Assembly: GCA_029237825.1 (NCBI GenBank)
Contig: JAQZBQ010000009.1
Location: forward strand, 147,725-211,724
From: Bacteroidota bacterium
GTDB lineage: Bacteria > Bacteroidota > Bacteroidia > B-17B0 > Aurantibacillaceae
DNA length: 64,000 nt
Direction of reading: 5' to 3'
Shown: positions 19,191-31,400 of the stretch, piece after piece
How positions within the stretch are numbered: position 1 is the first letter of the stretch
Layout of the letters: each line of letters opens with the position of its first letter
Program-made: the position numbers and the translations under genes
Notes under the pieces: model-generated
The model's input: only the letters and a program-made list of their open reading frames with translations
The model's database searches: none
Told to the model about the DNA's origin: nothing

Positions 19191-21734
19191 ATGATAAAAT
19201 ACATTTCAATATTTATACTTTGTATAGTGCCATGCATATTTTATGCCCAAAACACTTACATAGTAACATCAGTCAATGATCCAGTAAACCCTGCTAGTAC
19301 AGTATCGGGAGAACTTCGTTATGCTATAGATCAGGCTAATGCTCATCCTGGCCATGATAATATTTCTTTCAATATAACAGGGACATATAGTTCCCCTATT
19401 TCTATTGATCTTTATTCCAGCATAACAATTTCAGACGAAATTACAATTGATGGAAACACTCAAAGTTTATCAGGATATACTGGAACTGCGCCAAAAATCA
19501 CACTTATAGCTAATCCAGCAACATTTTCAGGCAATAATTTGTTTTATTTACCAAATGGAAGTGATAATTCAGTGATAAAGAATTTAACATTTGATTGGAG
19601 ATCACAATACTCTTACGCAATATACATTTATCAGGCAAATACGGTTACTTTACAAGGAAATTTGTTTAGCGGCGCAGGAGGATTTCTTTTTTTACACGAA
19701 TCAAATTCAAATATAATTAAGGCAAATGACTTTTCTGTAATAACAGATTATGCCTCCTGTATATTAGTTATAGATGCTAATTCAAACCAAATTGGGGGTA
19801 GTGTGTCAGGTGATGGGAATAACTTTCACTCCCCAATTTTAGTGAATTATCCTTATATAAAAATATATGGTATGAACGGCAGTGCGGATTTTAACAAAAT
19901 AACAAGTAATGTTTTTTCGAAATCATCTAAGAACATAGATATATTAAATATTACGCCTCCTGTGCTACCCGGAAACCAAGGTAAGTCCGCTCCTACAATT
20001 TCAACTTCATATAATGGCTATAATACAATTGTGACGGGAACTTCTGCTCCAAATGATTATATTGAAATTTACATATCCAATAGCACGGGGCAAGATGCTA
20101 TAAATTTGCTTACCACAACAACCGCCGATGCCAGTGGAAATTATGTTGCTACAATAAGCGGTCTAAATATAAGTGGACTACAGGCTATTTATAATCATAA
20201 CTCAGGTATATTTATTTCAGCAACAGCGACAGATATTTCAGGTAATACATCGGAATTTATTGCGACTGAGATTCAGGTGAGTAATTGCTGTGGTCCTGCG
20301 GTAGCGGGTCTTACTCCATTGTTTTCTTCATCAATTGGAGCATATGGTGAGGCGCAGAGTGTTTTTTGTCAGCAACAACCGGTTGAATTTAATTTTTCTT
20401 ATAATACACGGGTTGATGATCCATTTTTCGGGAATACAACTGCTTGTCAAATTGATCCTTTATCAACTATTACGATAAATTATGGTGATGGCACTCAGGA
20501 AACACATCTAGTATCCAATCCAACATTCAGTCACATATACACATCCGGGAAAACATCTCCATTGTATTACACTGTTACCCTTCCCGGAACTTGTTACTAT
20601 TCATGGAATCCGAAAGATATTTTCATAATAGATTGTTGCTGCAGTATAACAGGAGTTGTTGATGAAAATAGTCCCATTAAGGATGCTGTTATCAATCTTG
20701 CTGATCTCAATAATATCCCCTTAAGTGGCAATACTTTAAATGCTGATTTTGTAGTCTGTAACAGTGACGTTATATACTATAGCAATTTTTCAACCACAGT
20801 AACTTTCGATTATGGTGACGGGACGAGTGAAGTAAAAATAATAGACCAAAACACTGATCTTTTAAACATTAACCATACATATCCATCATCGAGTCCACAA
20901 AATGTGACTTATATAATAGACCCAGCATATCCAGGCTGTCCAAACGTTACCGGCGGTTTTACATCCGGTACTCCTGGGCCTTGTACAACAGGACAAATTT
21001 CATACAGAGAAGGCAACTGTGTTGATGCATTGGTTAACCTAAGTGTTTTGGATTGTTTTAATCCTTCTGCATCATATAGTTGGGCTTTTGGTGATGGGAC
21101 TTTTGGAACCGGCTTACAGGTTAGTCATGCTTATCATGGGACAGGAAACTATATAATTACTGTTACGATTTCGCAGCCAGGCGTGGCAGATATCGTTATT
21201 ACAAAACCAATAGTAATAAAAGCATGTACAAAAGTTGAATGTAAAGATTGCATTGGTTCTTTTCAACCTGATCCGGGTAACTATATTTTAAGTGCCTGGG
21301 TACGAGAAGACGTAACCACTATCCCCAAGACATATAATAACCCGAAAATAAAAGTATCGTTTACCGGTGTGCCAGGTCCAGGGACACTCTATGGAACTGA
21401 TGGAACAAAAAATAAAATCATTGAGGGCTGGCAAAGAATTGAAGAGGTAATAGCAATACCTGCCAGTGCTTTAGATATTAATTTGGAATTAGTAAATCTG
21501 TCCACAAGCGATGATGTATATTTTGACGACATCAGAATTTTGCCAGTTGACGGTCAAATGAAAACTTACGTTTACGACCCTGTCACTTTAAGATTATCGG
21601 CCACTCTCGATGAAAATAATTATGCCACTTTTTATGAATATGATGAGGAAGGGAAATTGATTCGCGTGAAAAAGGAAACAGAAAAAGGTATTATGACTGT
21701 TCAGGAAAGTAGAGAGTCGAGCAAAAAGAAATAG
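19191..21734 (+). CDS. Beta-helix/PKD protein with an RHS-type C-terminal tail
   Basis: This 847-aa protein has its own signal peptide (MIKYISIFILCIVPCIFYAQ). Residues ~20-270 look like a CSLREAI-type parallel beta-helix (SGELRYAIDQANAHPGHDNI, ITIDGNTQ). PKD-like domains follow, three with the marker YGDGT or FGDGT (TINYGDGTQE, FDYGDGTSE, WAFGDGTFG). From ~680 the sequence changes to CKDCIGSFQPDPGNYILSAW, then YVYDPVTLRLSATLDENNYA and TFYEYDEEGKLIRVKKETE. This is the closing segment of long SpvB/RHS proteins. The gene therefore looks like a new exported N-terminus joined to the displaced tail of the previous protein. It starts 66 bases after that gene's stop. Confidence 0.72.
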   Translation: MIKYISIFILCIVPCIFYAQNTYIVTSVNDPVNPASTVSGELRYAIDQANAHPGHDNISFNITGTYSSPISIDLYSSITISDEITIDGNTQSLSGYTGTAPKITLIANPATFSGNNLFYLPNGSDNSVIKNLTFDWRSQYSYAIYIYQANTVTLQGNLFSGAGGFLFLHESNSNIIKANDFSVITDYASCILVIDANSNQIGGSVSGDGNNFHSPILVNYPYIKIYGMNGSADFNKITSNVFSKSSKNIDILNITPPVLPGNQGKSAPTISTSYNGYNTIVTGTSAPNDYIEIYISNSTGQDAINLLTTTTADASGNYVATISGLNISGLQAIYNHNSGIFISATATDISGNTSEFIATEIQVSNCCGPAVAGLTPLFSSSIGAYGEAQSVFCQQQPVEFNFSYNTRVDDPFFGNTTACQIDPLSTITINYGDGTQETHLVSNPTFSHIYTSGKTSPLYYTVTLPGTCYYSWNPKDIFIIDCCCSITGVVDENSPIKDAVINLADLNNIPLSGNTLNADFVVCNSDVIYYSNFSTTVTFDYGDGTSEVKIIDQNTDLLNINHTYPSSSPQNVTYIIDPAYPGCPNVTGGFTSGTPGPCTTGQISYREGNCVDALVNLSVLDCFNPSASYSWAFGDGTFGTGLQVSHAYHGTGNYIITVTISQPGVADIVITKPIVIKACTKVECKDCIGSFQPDPGNYILSAWVREDVTTIPKTYNNPKIKVSFTGVPGPGTLYGTDGTKNKIIEGWQRIEEVIAIPASALDINLELVNLSTSDDVYFDDIRILPVDGQMKTYVYDPVTLRLSATLDENNYATFYEYDEEGKLIRVKKETEKGIMTVQESRESSKKK

Positions 21735-21736
21735 TA

Positions 21737-22453
21737 ATGAAGTTTTGGATATATATATTTATTTTTATTTGTCGTATTGCTGTTTCACAGGATTTTGCAA
21801 AAGACATGGATAAAGTTTACAATACATATAAGTCGTTTAAAAACTTTGGATTTAATGTTAAATATATATTACATGAAAACCATAACATTAATTCACGTAT
21901 TGTGAGCCAATCGGTTGGCAAGTATGTGAAATTTGATAATAAGACACTAAGTGTTTTCGATGAAAATTCGACTTTAACTTCGGGTACTAAAATAATTTCA
22001 ATTAATCATGCGGAAAAGAGAATAAGTATTCTTAAAAATACTAAAGAATCATATGCTAAAACTCCCGAATTTTTAGCACAGTTTGATACTTACAAAAAAC
22101 ACATAGAGAAAATTTCTTTGCTTAATAGTTCTGACAATAATGTATTATATTATTCTGTAGAACTAAAAAGAAATAACATAACTGGACTATCAAAGTATGA
22201 AGTAGTTATCGACAAAACGAAGTCTTATATTATCAAAATGACTTTGTTCTATTCAAGAAAATTGGAAAAAGATGAAAATTATAAAGTTGAAGGTACAGAA
22301 GTGCCAAGATTAGACATTTTGTTTACTGAGATTAATGACAAAAAACTTTTTAATCTTAATGAGTTTAGTGATCAGTATTATTATTCAAAATTACATGGCA
22401 AAATAATGCCATCATCAAATTTCAAAAACTATAATATCAAAGAAAACATTTAA
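21737..22453 (+). CDS. Exported protein of unknown function (LolA-like fold possible)
   Basis: This 238-aa protein has an N-terminal signal (MKFWIYIFIFICRIAVSQ). The mature part alternates short beta strands with Lys/Asn-rich loops. It contains NSRIVSQSVGKYVKFDNKTL and YYSVELKRNNITGLSKYEV, VVIDKTKSYIIKMTLFYSR. The pattern of reading a value, then converting it through a model of the cell envelope, recalls LolA/LolB-type or outer-membrane lipoprotein-sorting proteins, but no signature residue confirms it. It starts 2 bases after the preceding gene and ends 10 bases before the giant RHS gene. It is therefore likely an accessory of the RHS operon. Confidence 0.55.
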   Translation: MKFWIYIFIFICRIAVSQDFAKDMDKVYNTYKSFKNFGFNVKYILHENHNINSRIVSQSVGKYVKFDNKTLSVFDENSTLTSGTKIISINHAEKRISILKNTKESYAKTPEFLAQFDTYKKHIEKISLLNSSDNNVLYYSVELKRNNITGLSKYEVVIDKTKSYIIKMTLFYSRKLEKDENYKVEGTEVPRLDILFTEINDKKLFNLNEFSDQYYYSKLHGKIMPSSNFKNYNIKENI

Positions 22454-22463
22454 TAATTATTTT

Positions 22464-25400
22464 ATGAAAAATAAACTTCTGATAATTTACTCTTTACTAT
22501 TTTTGCTTTCTGCTTCGTTTAGTTATGCTGCGAAGGAAAAAAGCAATACACGGATTAATAAGAACCAAATTACAATTGGTGGATCGATAGCTGTTATGGA
22601 TAATAAATATCCAAACATCAATGTATCCAACACGGCTGTAGTTGTGGGTTCTAATGGGAAAATAACTCTTGGTTTAGACAATTATGCTAATAGTTTAGAT
22701 TATTTAAATACAAGTACAGGGACAACTAATTTTGACATAAAGGTCGGCCTCAATGTAGTGTATGTTACTACAGCCGGTGTAACTTCTTATAAAACTCTTG
22801 AATTATCAATAAATCACCAAAATACTACAAGTTCACCATTTACAGTAGATAAAAATATTGCGATATTTAAAGATGCACATATACTAACAGCTAGTATATC
22901 TTATGTAAAGAAAAACGGAGCAGCAGTATTACCTTCTCAATTACCTTCAAACTTATATCTTGAAGCAGAAATTGAAACAGAACGTTATTATGAACTTAAT
23001 GTCGCCGACATACCTACTCTGAATCACAACTATCTTACTGCTTCAAATGAATTGGAAGTATATTGGAATTCTGTTACCGGCGGTGAAGAGTATGAATTAG
23101 AGTGGACCTATGTAAATAGTTTTTCAAGTTCATCTACAGCTTACGATTACAATCCTTTATCTGCTACTCCAATCCCATCTTCTATAACTAATTTAGCTTA
23201 TGCAGGTCTGGAATTTACTTTCCAGGAAAACGCAACAAGGATCCGAACTTCGAAAAACAGTTTCAAAATACCTTTAAACTATGAAAGGGGTTTAATAGTT
23301 TATAGAATCAGAGCTATTGGTAAAGATAAAAGTGATATTAATTATGAAACCATCGGAAATTGGTCTATTGATCAGTCAAATACAATTCCAGTGCTTACAG
23401 TAGCATCGTTAGGCACCAACGACTTTTACGAAATTTTAGTTGGGCATCAAGAGGATAAAAACTGGCAATATACAGCAACATTTGCCGAAGATGGCAAGAA
23501 GAAAGACATAATTGGATATTTTGACGGTTCATTAAAAAGCAGGCAAACCGTTACAAAAACCAACACAGAAAATGTTGCCATTTTTGCAGAAACTATTTAT
23601 GACCAGATAGGAAGGGCAACAGTACAGTTTTTGCCCGCGCCCTCCAGGGATTATACCTCCAAACTTGATTTCTATGAAAATTTTAACGTTAGTAAAAATG
23701 TCATTATTAGTGGAATTAACCTTCCTTATGGAAAAAACGATTTGATTCCTCCGGTTAGTGCCGGATCATGTCCTTATTCGCCAGGGCCGGTTTTAACTAA
23801 TACAAATAATGTATTAGCTAATGGCGCAGGAGTTTATTATTCAACAAAAAATGACAAAAAAGATAATCAGGAAGCTTATATTCCTGATGCACAGGAAATA
23901 CCTTTCAGTACCACAATTTATACGCCGGATAACACGGGTAAAATTAAATATCAATCTGGTGTAGGGCCTGATCATAAAATAGGCAGCGGACATGAATCTA
24001 AATATCTTTATGGTGACGCGGATCAGGAAGATTTGGATAAATTATTCGGATCAGAAGCTGGTTACAAGGAACGTTATAAAAAAAATTATGTAATTGATCC
24101 TAACGGACAAATTAGCGTTTCTTATTTGAACACAGAGGGAAAAGTTGTTGCAACCGCATTGGCAGGAAATAGTCCTGGCAATGTTATTGAGGTTGGTGAT
24201 TTTACTCCAACGGTAATCGACAAAACATATCTTGATCATCATAGTCAAAATTATACGTCTGTAAACGGTGTAGAAAATGGTGCACTAATATTCCGGTATA
24301 AGTTGGTTCCAACTATTGATGATATATATACATTTACATATGACCTAACTATCCCCCAGTTTAATGATATTTGTATCCCAAGTTTCTGTTATGATTGTAT
24401 CTACGATTTGGATATAACTATTATGGATGAATGCCAAAACGTGATTTATAATAAAACAGATCCAGTAGGCTTACCAACAGGGATAAGGGATTATACCTGC
24501 GGTGCCCCGATTCATTATACAAGTCAAACACCAAGTTTTTCGCCTCCATTTAATGTAAGTCTTTTAGCAGGTAAAGAGTATTTTTTAACTAAAACCTTAC
24601 GTTTAAATGAGCCGTCAATGAATGACTATTTGAATCATTATATAGCTAATAGTAGTTCGGCCTGTGTAAAAGACATTAACTTTTTTAAGGATAAAGAATT
24701 GCTAGATATGGATCAAAGCGGATGTGGACAAACATGCGCAGAATGTGTCGATAAAGTTGCGGCATATTATCCTTTACATAATGATCCTGATAAAGCAGAT
24801 CCTACAAAACCTGCATATGATCCAACATATATATACATGAGTCAGCACCAAAAAGAAATTGCCATAAAGAAATGTAACGAACCCTGCGATCCTATTTCTT
24901 TGTGTTCTGTACAGTTTGAAACGATGTTAACAGATGTGAAACCTTATGGTCAATATGCACAATATGATAATGCCGCAGGTGTTTTCAATGCCTCAACTCA
25001 TGAGCTATCTGTATTTAACCCTAATAATTACCTGAGAATAAATTCCTTATATGGTGCAAACCATGGAGGTACCTCATTTCCTAATGCAAATGCCGGAAAC
25101 CCGTTTGGCGTGAACTATGACATGACAAAACAGGGTTTTTGGAAAAATCCTGAATTTTACAATAAGTATCAACATAGTTTCACTTTACCAACATCTGTTG
25201 ATTTCTTAAATCCTGCGGTAGGAGAAAGTAATACAAATTTCTTTAACCCAGATGGGAGTGTTACAAAAGTAAGGATTACTCAATTATCATCAGGTGCTTA
25301 TTACCCTCAAATAGATATTAATACTAGTACATGGTTAAAATCTGATGCGCAAGGTTTATGGACATACGCTCAAAATTTAACAAACTTAACCGATTTTATT

Positions 25401-28400
25401 AATGCCTATAATGCCAATCCTTATTGGGCTTTTTCATTGGTAAAAAATCATCCTGAATTTAATTATTTTTTAGATTGCGATCGTCAGGGAAATCCAGTAT
25501 TATATACTACCGCACCTATCGGATACACTAGTGATGATTTTGACAGGGATTTGAGAGCTGAATCTTCTATCGCAACGGCATCCGTTAGTCCACACTGGAC
25601 TTTAAATATGGATAATACAATTAATGATTTAGTTGAATCTGATCCTTATTTTAAATCAAGTGCCAATACATTTCCAGCTGTTGGTCCTTATTTTAATCTT
25701 AAAGCTCTTTTGAGTACTCGATTGCAAAATTATCAAGGTACAGGTAAAACATTAAAACAGGTAGTAGCTGAAATGTATTATGTTAATAATATGTATTATA
25801 GCGGATGTGCTAATGCTGTATTTGGAGCTGATAATGTAACATGTCTTTCGAATGTTGGTGGTACAAATGTTACCTATCAAATTTCCAATGACAATCTTAA
25901 CAAACAATGGCAATCATATCGAGAAATGTATTTGTCTGAAAAACAAAAATTAATAGCAGAGCAATCACATTATATTGCTAATAGAACTTATAGTATAAAT
26001 GGGTTTATGAATAATTATTATAACGGCGCTATTGGCAACTCTAATTTCTCCCATATACAGTCATACACAAATTATGGCTTTAATATTTTCCCTAATTACA
26101 CTGGTCTCATTCCACCTTGGCATATTTATACAACACCTTTTTTATGGCCAGATTATACCTCTGGCGATCATGGTAGTAATGGCGATGATGCATTTCAACC
26201 CCCCTTCTCAACAGGACATTTTGATTTTGGTAGCCCTTCATCTATTTATCACAGTTCAAAATATTCAAGTAAAATAAAACGTTTTCCAGATGTACAGGAA
26301 CTTTATAACGCAGTAGGCGGAGGCTCCAGTGATCCATCAGAGCTTGAAACAGCTGCAAATAATGCTATTTATTTTCAAACTGGACAGTGCGCCATCTTTA
26401 AAAAACTAGAAACATTTCTTTCTGTTTTAGCTGGAAATGGATCCTTATTTAGCTTTGGTAATACAATTCCCCTTGTAACTGAGCCGTCTTTTACACAAGA
26501 CTTGTATAATGCAATTCTTGAATGTCATGGCTTCCCCATGCCTATTAATGAGTGGCATCAAATTGGCTTAAAACCTTCTATTTTTGGTGGCAATCTATTA
26601 TTAAAATTTTATGATATTTCTAATCCTTCATCACATATACCCTTAAATGCTGATATATTACTAACGCCAAGTTCTATTGTGAATTGGAACGATATCAAAA
26701 TGTTTTCAAATATTAATTATAATGGAACAATAGTTTCAGGAAGTGGCACACAAAGTGCATTTGGTATAAAGGCTATATTACAACCTAACCCAAATGTTGC
26801 TTATACAAATGTTTTATTTAATGGCACTACCTGCATCCAAAATAATTGCGTTCCACCTGCTGCAGAAATCTGTAAACCTACTCAGCAAGCTACAGAGCTA
26901 CAGAATTTTTTAAGTGCAGCGATGACAGATTATAATTATTCGTCACAAGTTACGAATACATTTAACCTTGGTGATCCTTTAAATAGCAGCTCTCAGCTCT
27001 TCAGTGGTTTGGTAAGGTATCCTTTTGGTAATACCCCGGTCACGCAATCTCCTATCTCGCATAGTGTCACCATAAATCCTTTAGCTGAACAAATTCAATT
27101 GCAAGGTCAAAACATTGGTGCCTCAATAGACTGTCCAAATGGCATCAATATTAATTTCGATTTTAGTGTTTTAGCTCCTTCTACAGGTGCAATATTGGCA
27201 GGCGCAGTAGGGTTTTCAAATATAAAAGTTGATCCTTTGACACCTAACCAATTTACTGTAACTGTTCTATACAATAATCCTGCACCTTCAAAAAAAGCGA
27301 TTGTTTCATTCAATTATGGCGGTTGTAGTAAATGTGGGGATCATCCCTCAAGTTCTTGCAGAATTTACAAACTCTCTACATGTACTGAATATATTCCTCA
27401 ACAATGTAACACAGATGGATACAACACAGCGGTTCAACTCGAAAATTTATTGGAAGAATTGGTAACTATTGATTTTAGCACAACAGTTCCTACTTCTAAT
27501 TTAACCAGCTATACTACTTTACTTGCTAGTCAAATCGGTACGAGCACGAATAATGTATCTGCACTTTATTCAAGCACTTATGATGGAGCAACTAATATAA
27601 GTACTAATATATACACATATTTGTTTCAGAACACAAGCGTAAATCCTACAGTTACTAATTGTTCTATAGTTCTCAAACTTGATCAGTCTGGTCAACTTTC
27701 GGGTCCTCCACCAGTAAATTTAAATGGTTATTCATTTTCGGAAATTAGTATTCTATCACCATTTTCTGGTGTTTTTGGTGCGGTAGGAACAGAACCAAAA
27801 TATGGCACTAGATTCGAATTTAAAGGCAATGCTTCTTGTTTGGATATGGAAAATTGCAGTGCATGCATAGGAGAAACTATTTACAAAGAAGACTTTGAAG
27901 CTTATACAAATGCTGCTGGAGTTGCTAATTCCGTGCCATTGGGATTTGAAACAGAATACTTGATTCCCCCAGCAACAACAGCTGTTCCAGGTAGCCAGGT
28001 TTATGGATGTTCCCCTTTAGCTTTAGGAACTCAGGAATTTAATATATTTTCGACTGGTAATTGTAGCTTTCAAGGCTTATTAGACCACACAGGCAGTTTA
28101 GTTTCTTCAAGGAATGTATTAGCCAGTTATATAGGGTATTACCCTTTTAATTCAAACGTTAGCAAAACATTGTGGCAAAATAAAATTGTAACACCTAGTA
28201 ATACTGCAACTATTAGTACAACAGTGGGGAAATCATACGAAATTTCCGCATTCTATAATCTCTATAAAGGAATTGATGGAAAAATTGAATTGGTTGTTAA
28301 TGATGGTGTTCAGGATTTTATTTTAACAAGCGCTGATTTAAATATTCCATCAGGAATAGTCGGGTTTTCAGGCTGGAAGAATATTAAAGGCACGTGGCTC

Positions 28401-31400
28401 GCGAATTCTTCTAATATACAAATTAAAATAAGAACAACGCCTAGAGAATTAACTCCCGGTGGTAATACGAGTCTTAATATGGAGCTTGTATTTTTTGATG
28501 ATGTTACAGTAAAAGAAAGAACCTGTAATCAAACTCCATTCTACACATTGCCTTCAGAGCCACCTAATAATGATTGTGCTGATCAATTAATGAATATCGC
28601 CTTATCTAACGCAACGCAGGCTTATGCTTATTATATAAATACCGTAAAAGAAAACTTCAAAGACAGTTATCGTAAAAAATGTTATGAAACTCTTGAGATC
28701 CTAAAAGGTACTTCAAGAACGTCCGAACATCATTATACTTTATATTATTATGATCAGGCCGGCAACTTAATTAAAACAGTTCCACCTGAAGGTGTCGAAG
28801 AAATTAAATTAACAGATACTCCTACAGGAGGATCATTAACTTACGGTGAGTTAATTGAAAATGACAGGGCTAACAAAACTCATACTTTTTTTACCACGCA
28901 CCGCATGGCTACCCGTTATGAATACAACTCTTTAAATCAATTGATAAGACAGCATACTCCTGATAATGAAAACCTTGATCTTTTTTATTCATCTGTTAAT
29001 GCAGGAATTCCACCATCTTTTCTGTCACAGGATATGGATTTCACAAATGGCACACAAGGCTTTATGGTTGGTAATATTGGGGCAGATGGAAAGATCTATT
29101 CAACCAATGATGGTGGAAATACGTGGACGCCAACTTCGGCATTTGGGTTAGGAACTATCACCGACATTGAAATTACTGGTACTACTGCTTTTGCTGTGAC
29201 GTCAGACGGTCTGATTTTAAAATCCATAAATTACTCTGCGACAAACCCTAGTTGGCAGCCAATTATTTTACCAGGAAACAATACCATGAGTTTTACGAAT
29301 ATTGAATTTGTTGGTGTCACGGGTGTGGGATATATTATCGGGAAAACAGGTATGTGTATCTACACACTAGACGCAGGGTTAACATGGTCTAATCCAATTA
29401 GTTTAGATGGTGTACAATATGATTTAAATAATCTGGACTTTAAACTTGACGCCCCAACCAATAAATGGATCGGTGTTGTTGTTGGAAAAACAGGAACAGT
29501 GATTTACAGCTTGGATGCTGAAGATCCAAACTCCTGGGTCGACAAAAGCTACCTGGCCGGCCAGATAAACGTTAACGATGTTGAGATTATCCAAACTAAC
29601 AATGGCACAGCAGTGGAAATTAATGCGTTAATTACAGGTGAATTACATGCCGGTGTTGCTACTAGTGGTGTATCTTATATATTAAACGATATTCACAATA
29701 ATACTACAACTCTTTCCTCGTTACAATTATTAAATAATAACGGTAGTAAGTTTGGTGCAATTGCTTCCGACTATTATCTCGCTGGAACAACATACACACA
29801 GGATCATTATATAGCAGGATTATCCGCAGGGGTAGGCCCGGTATTATATAAAATTCATAGTGTTCCGGCCTCAGCTCCAGTAATAACACAAATTCCTTTA
29901 ACAGGAGTTACTTCTACAACACAACTTAACGATATAAAAATTACAGGCTCTACAGCAAACTCAAATGCGGTGTTGTTTGGTTGTTTTGATACTGGCAAAT
30001 TGTTAAAAGCAGTTGTAACAACTAATACGGCCTTGGCCCCTATTACACTGAATGTGTCGCCAGGCGTAGTAAACTCCTCAGTTCTCAACAGGCTGGTAAT
30101 AGACCCTAACAATGTAGTTACAACCAGTGGTTTAATTGTGGGTGACGGAACGATCCTGAAATTTGATCATAATGGAAGCACAACAACGTCATCATCCGCG
30201 AGCAACATTATCCTTGCTCCTTTAAAATCCATAGCGACAGCCAAGGACGGTTCGGGCAGAATATATGCCGTTGGAGATAATGGAACCATTATTTATTCAA
30301 ACAACAACGGTGCCTTATGGCAAATTTATGACAACACAATTATCAATTCCAATTTAAAATCTGTGGAATATGTTTCGGCAACGAATGGTGTGTGGATTGT
30401 GGGTGATAATGGTTATGTTGGTGTTATGGATCCTTTGACTAACTTAATTACGCCAAAAAATACAGGGGTTACTGAAACGTATTATCATGTTATCAAAAAA
30501 CCAAACAATATTAACCAGATATTATTAGCGGGAAATGATGGAAGTAACTCGATTATCAAACAATATAATATATCGCCTATACCTGTCGGCTTTACAACTG
30601 ATCCGTATAATAATACAGGGTCACCCGTTAACAAAATAGCTTTTGCATCAAATACCGATGTATTTGCGGTTGGCAACAACGGCCTAGTTTTGAAATCCAC
30701 CAATGCTGGTAATACTTTTGCAGCATTCGCTACCGCGCCGATTTCTGCGGCTAATTTCACAGACGTTTCGTTTACTGATCAGTTTAGAGGTTATATATTT
30801 GGAGATAACAATACATTGTATTTAACCAATGACGGTGGTATTACCTGGGTAACCAAAACGCTAGCTTCGGGAAGTAATGTAACAAGTGTTTATAATTTTG
30901 GAAGCGGTAACGTTTTAACTTCCGGAACAGGGAGCCCTAATCTCCAAAAGATTACCGATCAATCAAACGATCATTCTTCGCGCTTTTTTTATGACGAGTT
31001 AGGTCGACTTATTATTTCACAGAATGCCAAACAGTATAATAAAATTCCACATGCATATAGTTATACCAAATATGATGGGCTGGGACGTATTACCGACGTC
31101 GGCGAAATTGCCGGGGCCACTTTGGCGGATCCTGCCACGTTAACTATAGTTAACCATGGAATTATCCCTATTAGTTCATACAATAGCTGGTTATTGATGG
31201 GAGCAAAAACCGAAGTCACATCAACGAAATATGATGCAGCTGTAGCAAATACCTGTGGATTCGTCCAGGATAATTTAAGAAAGCGTGTAGCGGCTACTTA
31301 TCTCGACAGCGATGATAATTTAACGAACGGTTACTTGTACGCCTCGTATTACTCATACGATATACATGGAAATGTAAAATCACTATTACAGGAAAATCCG

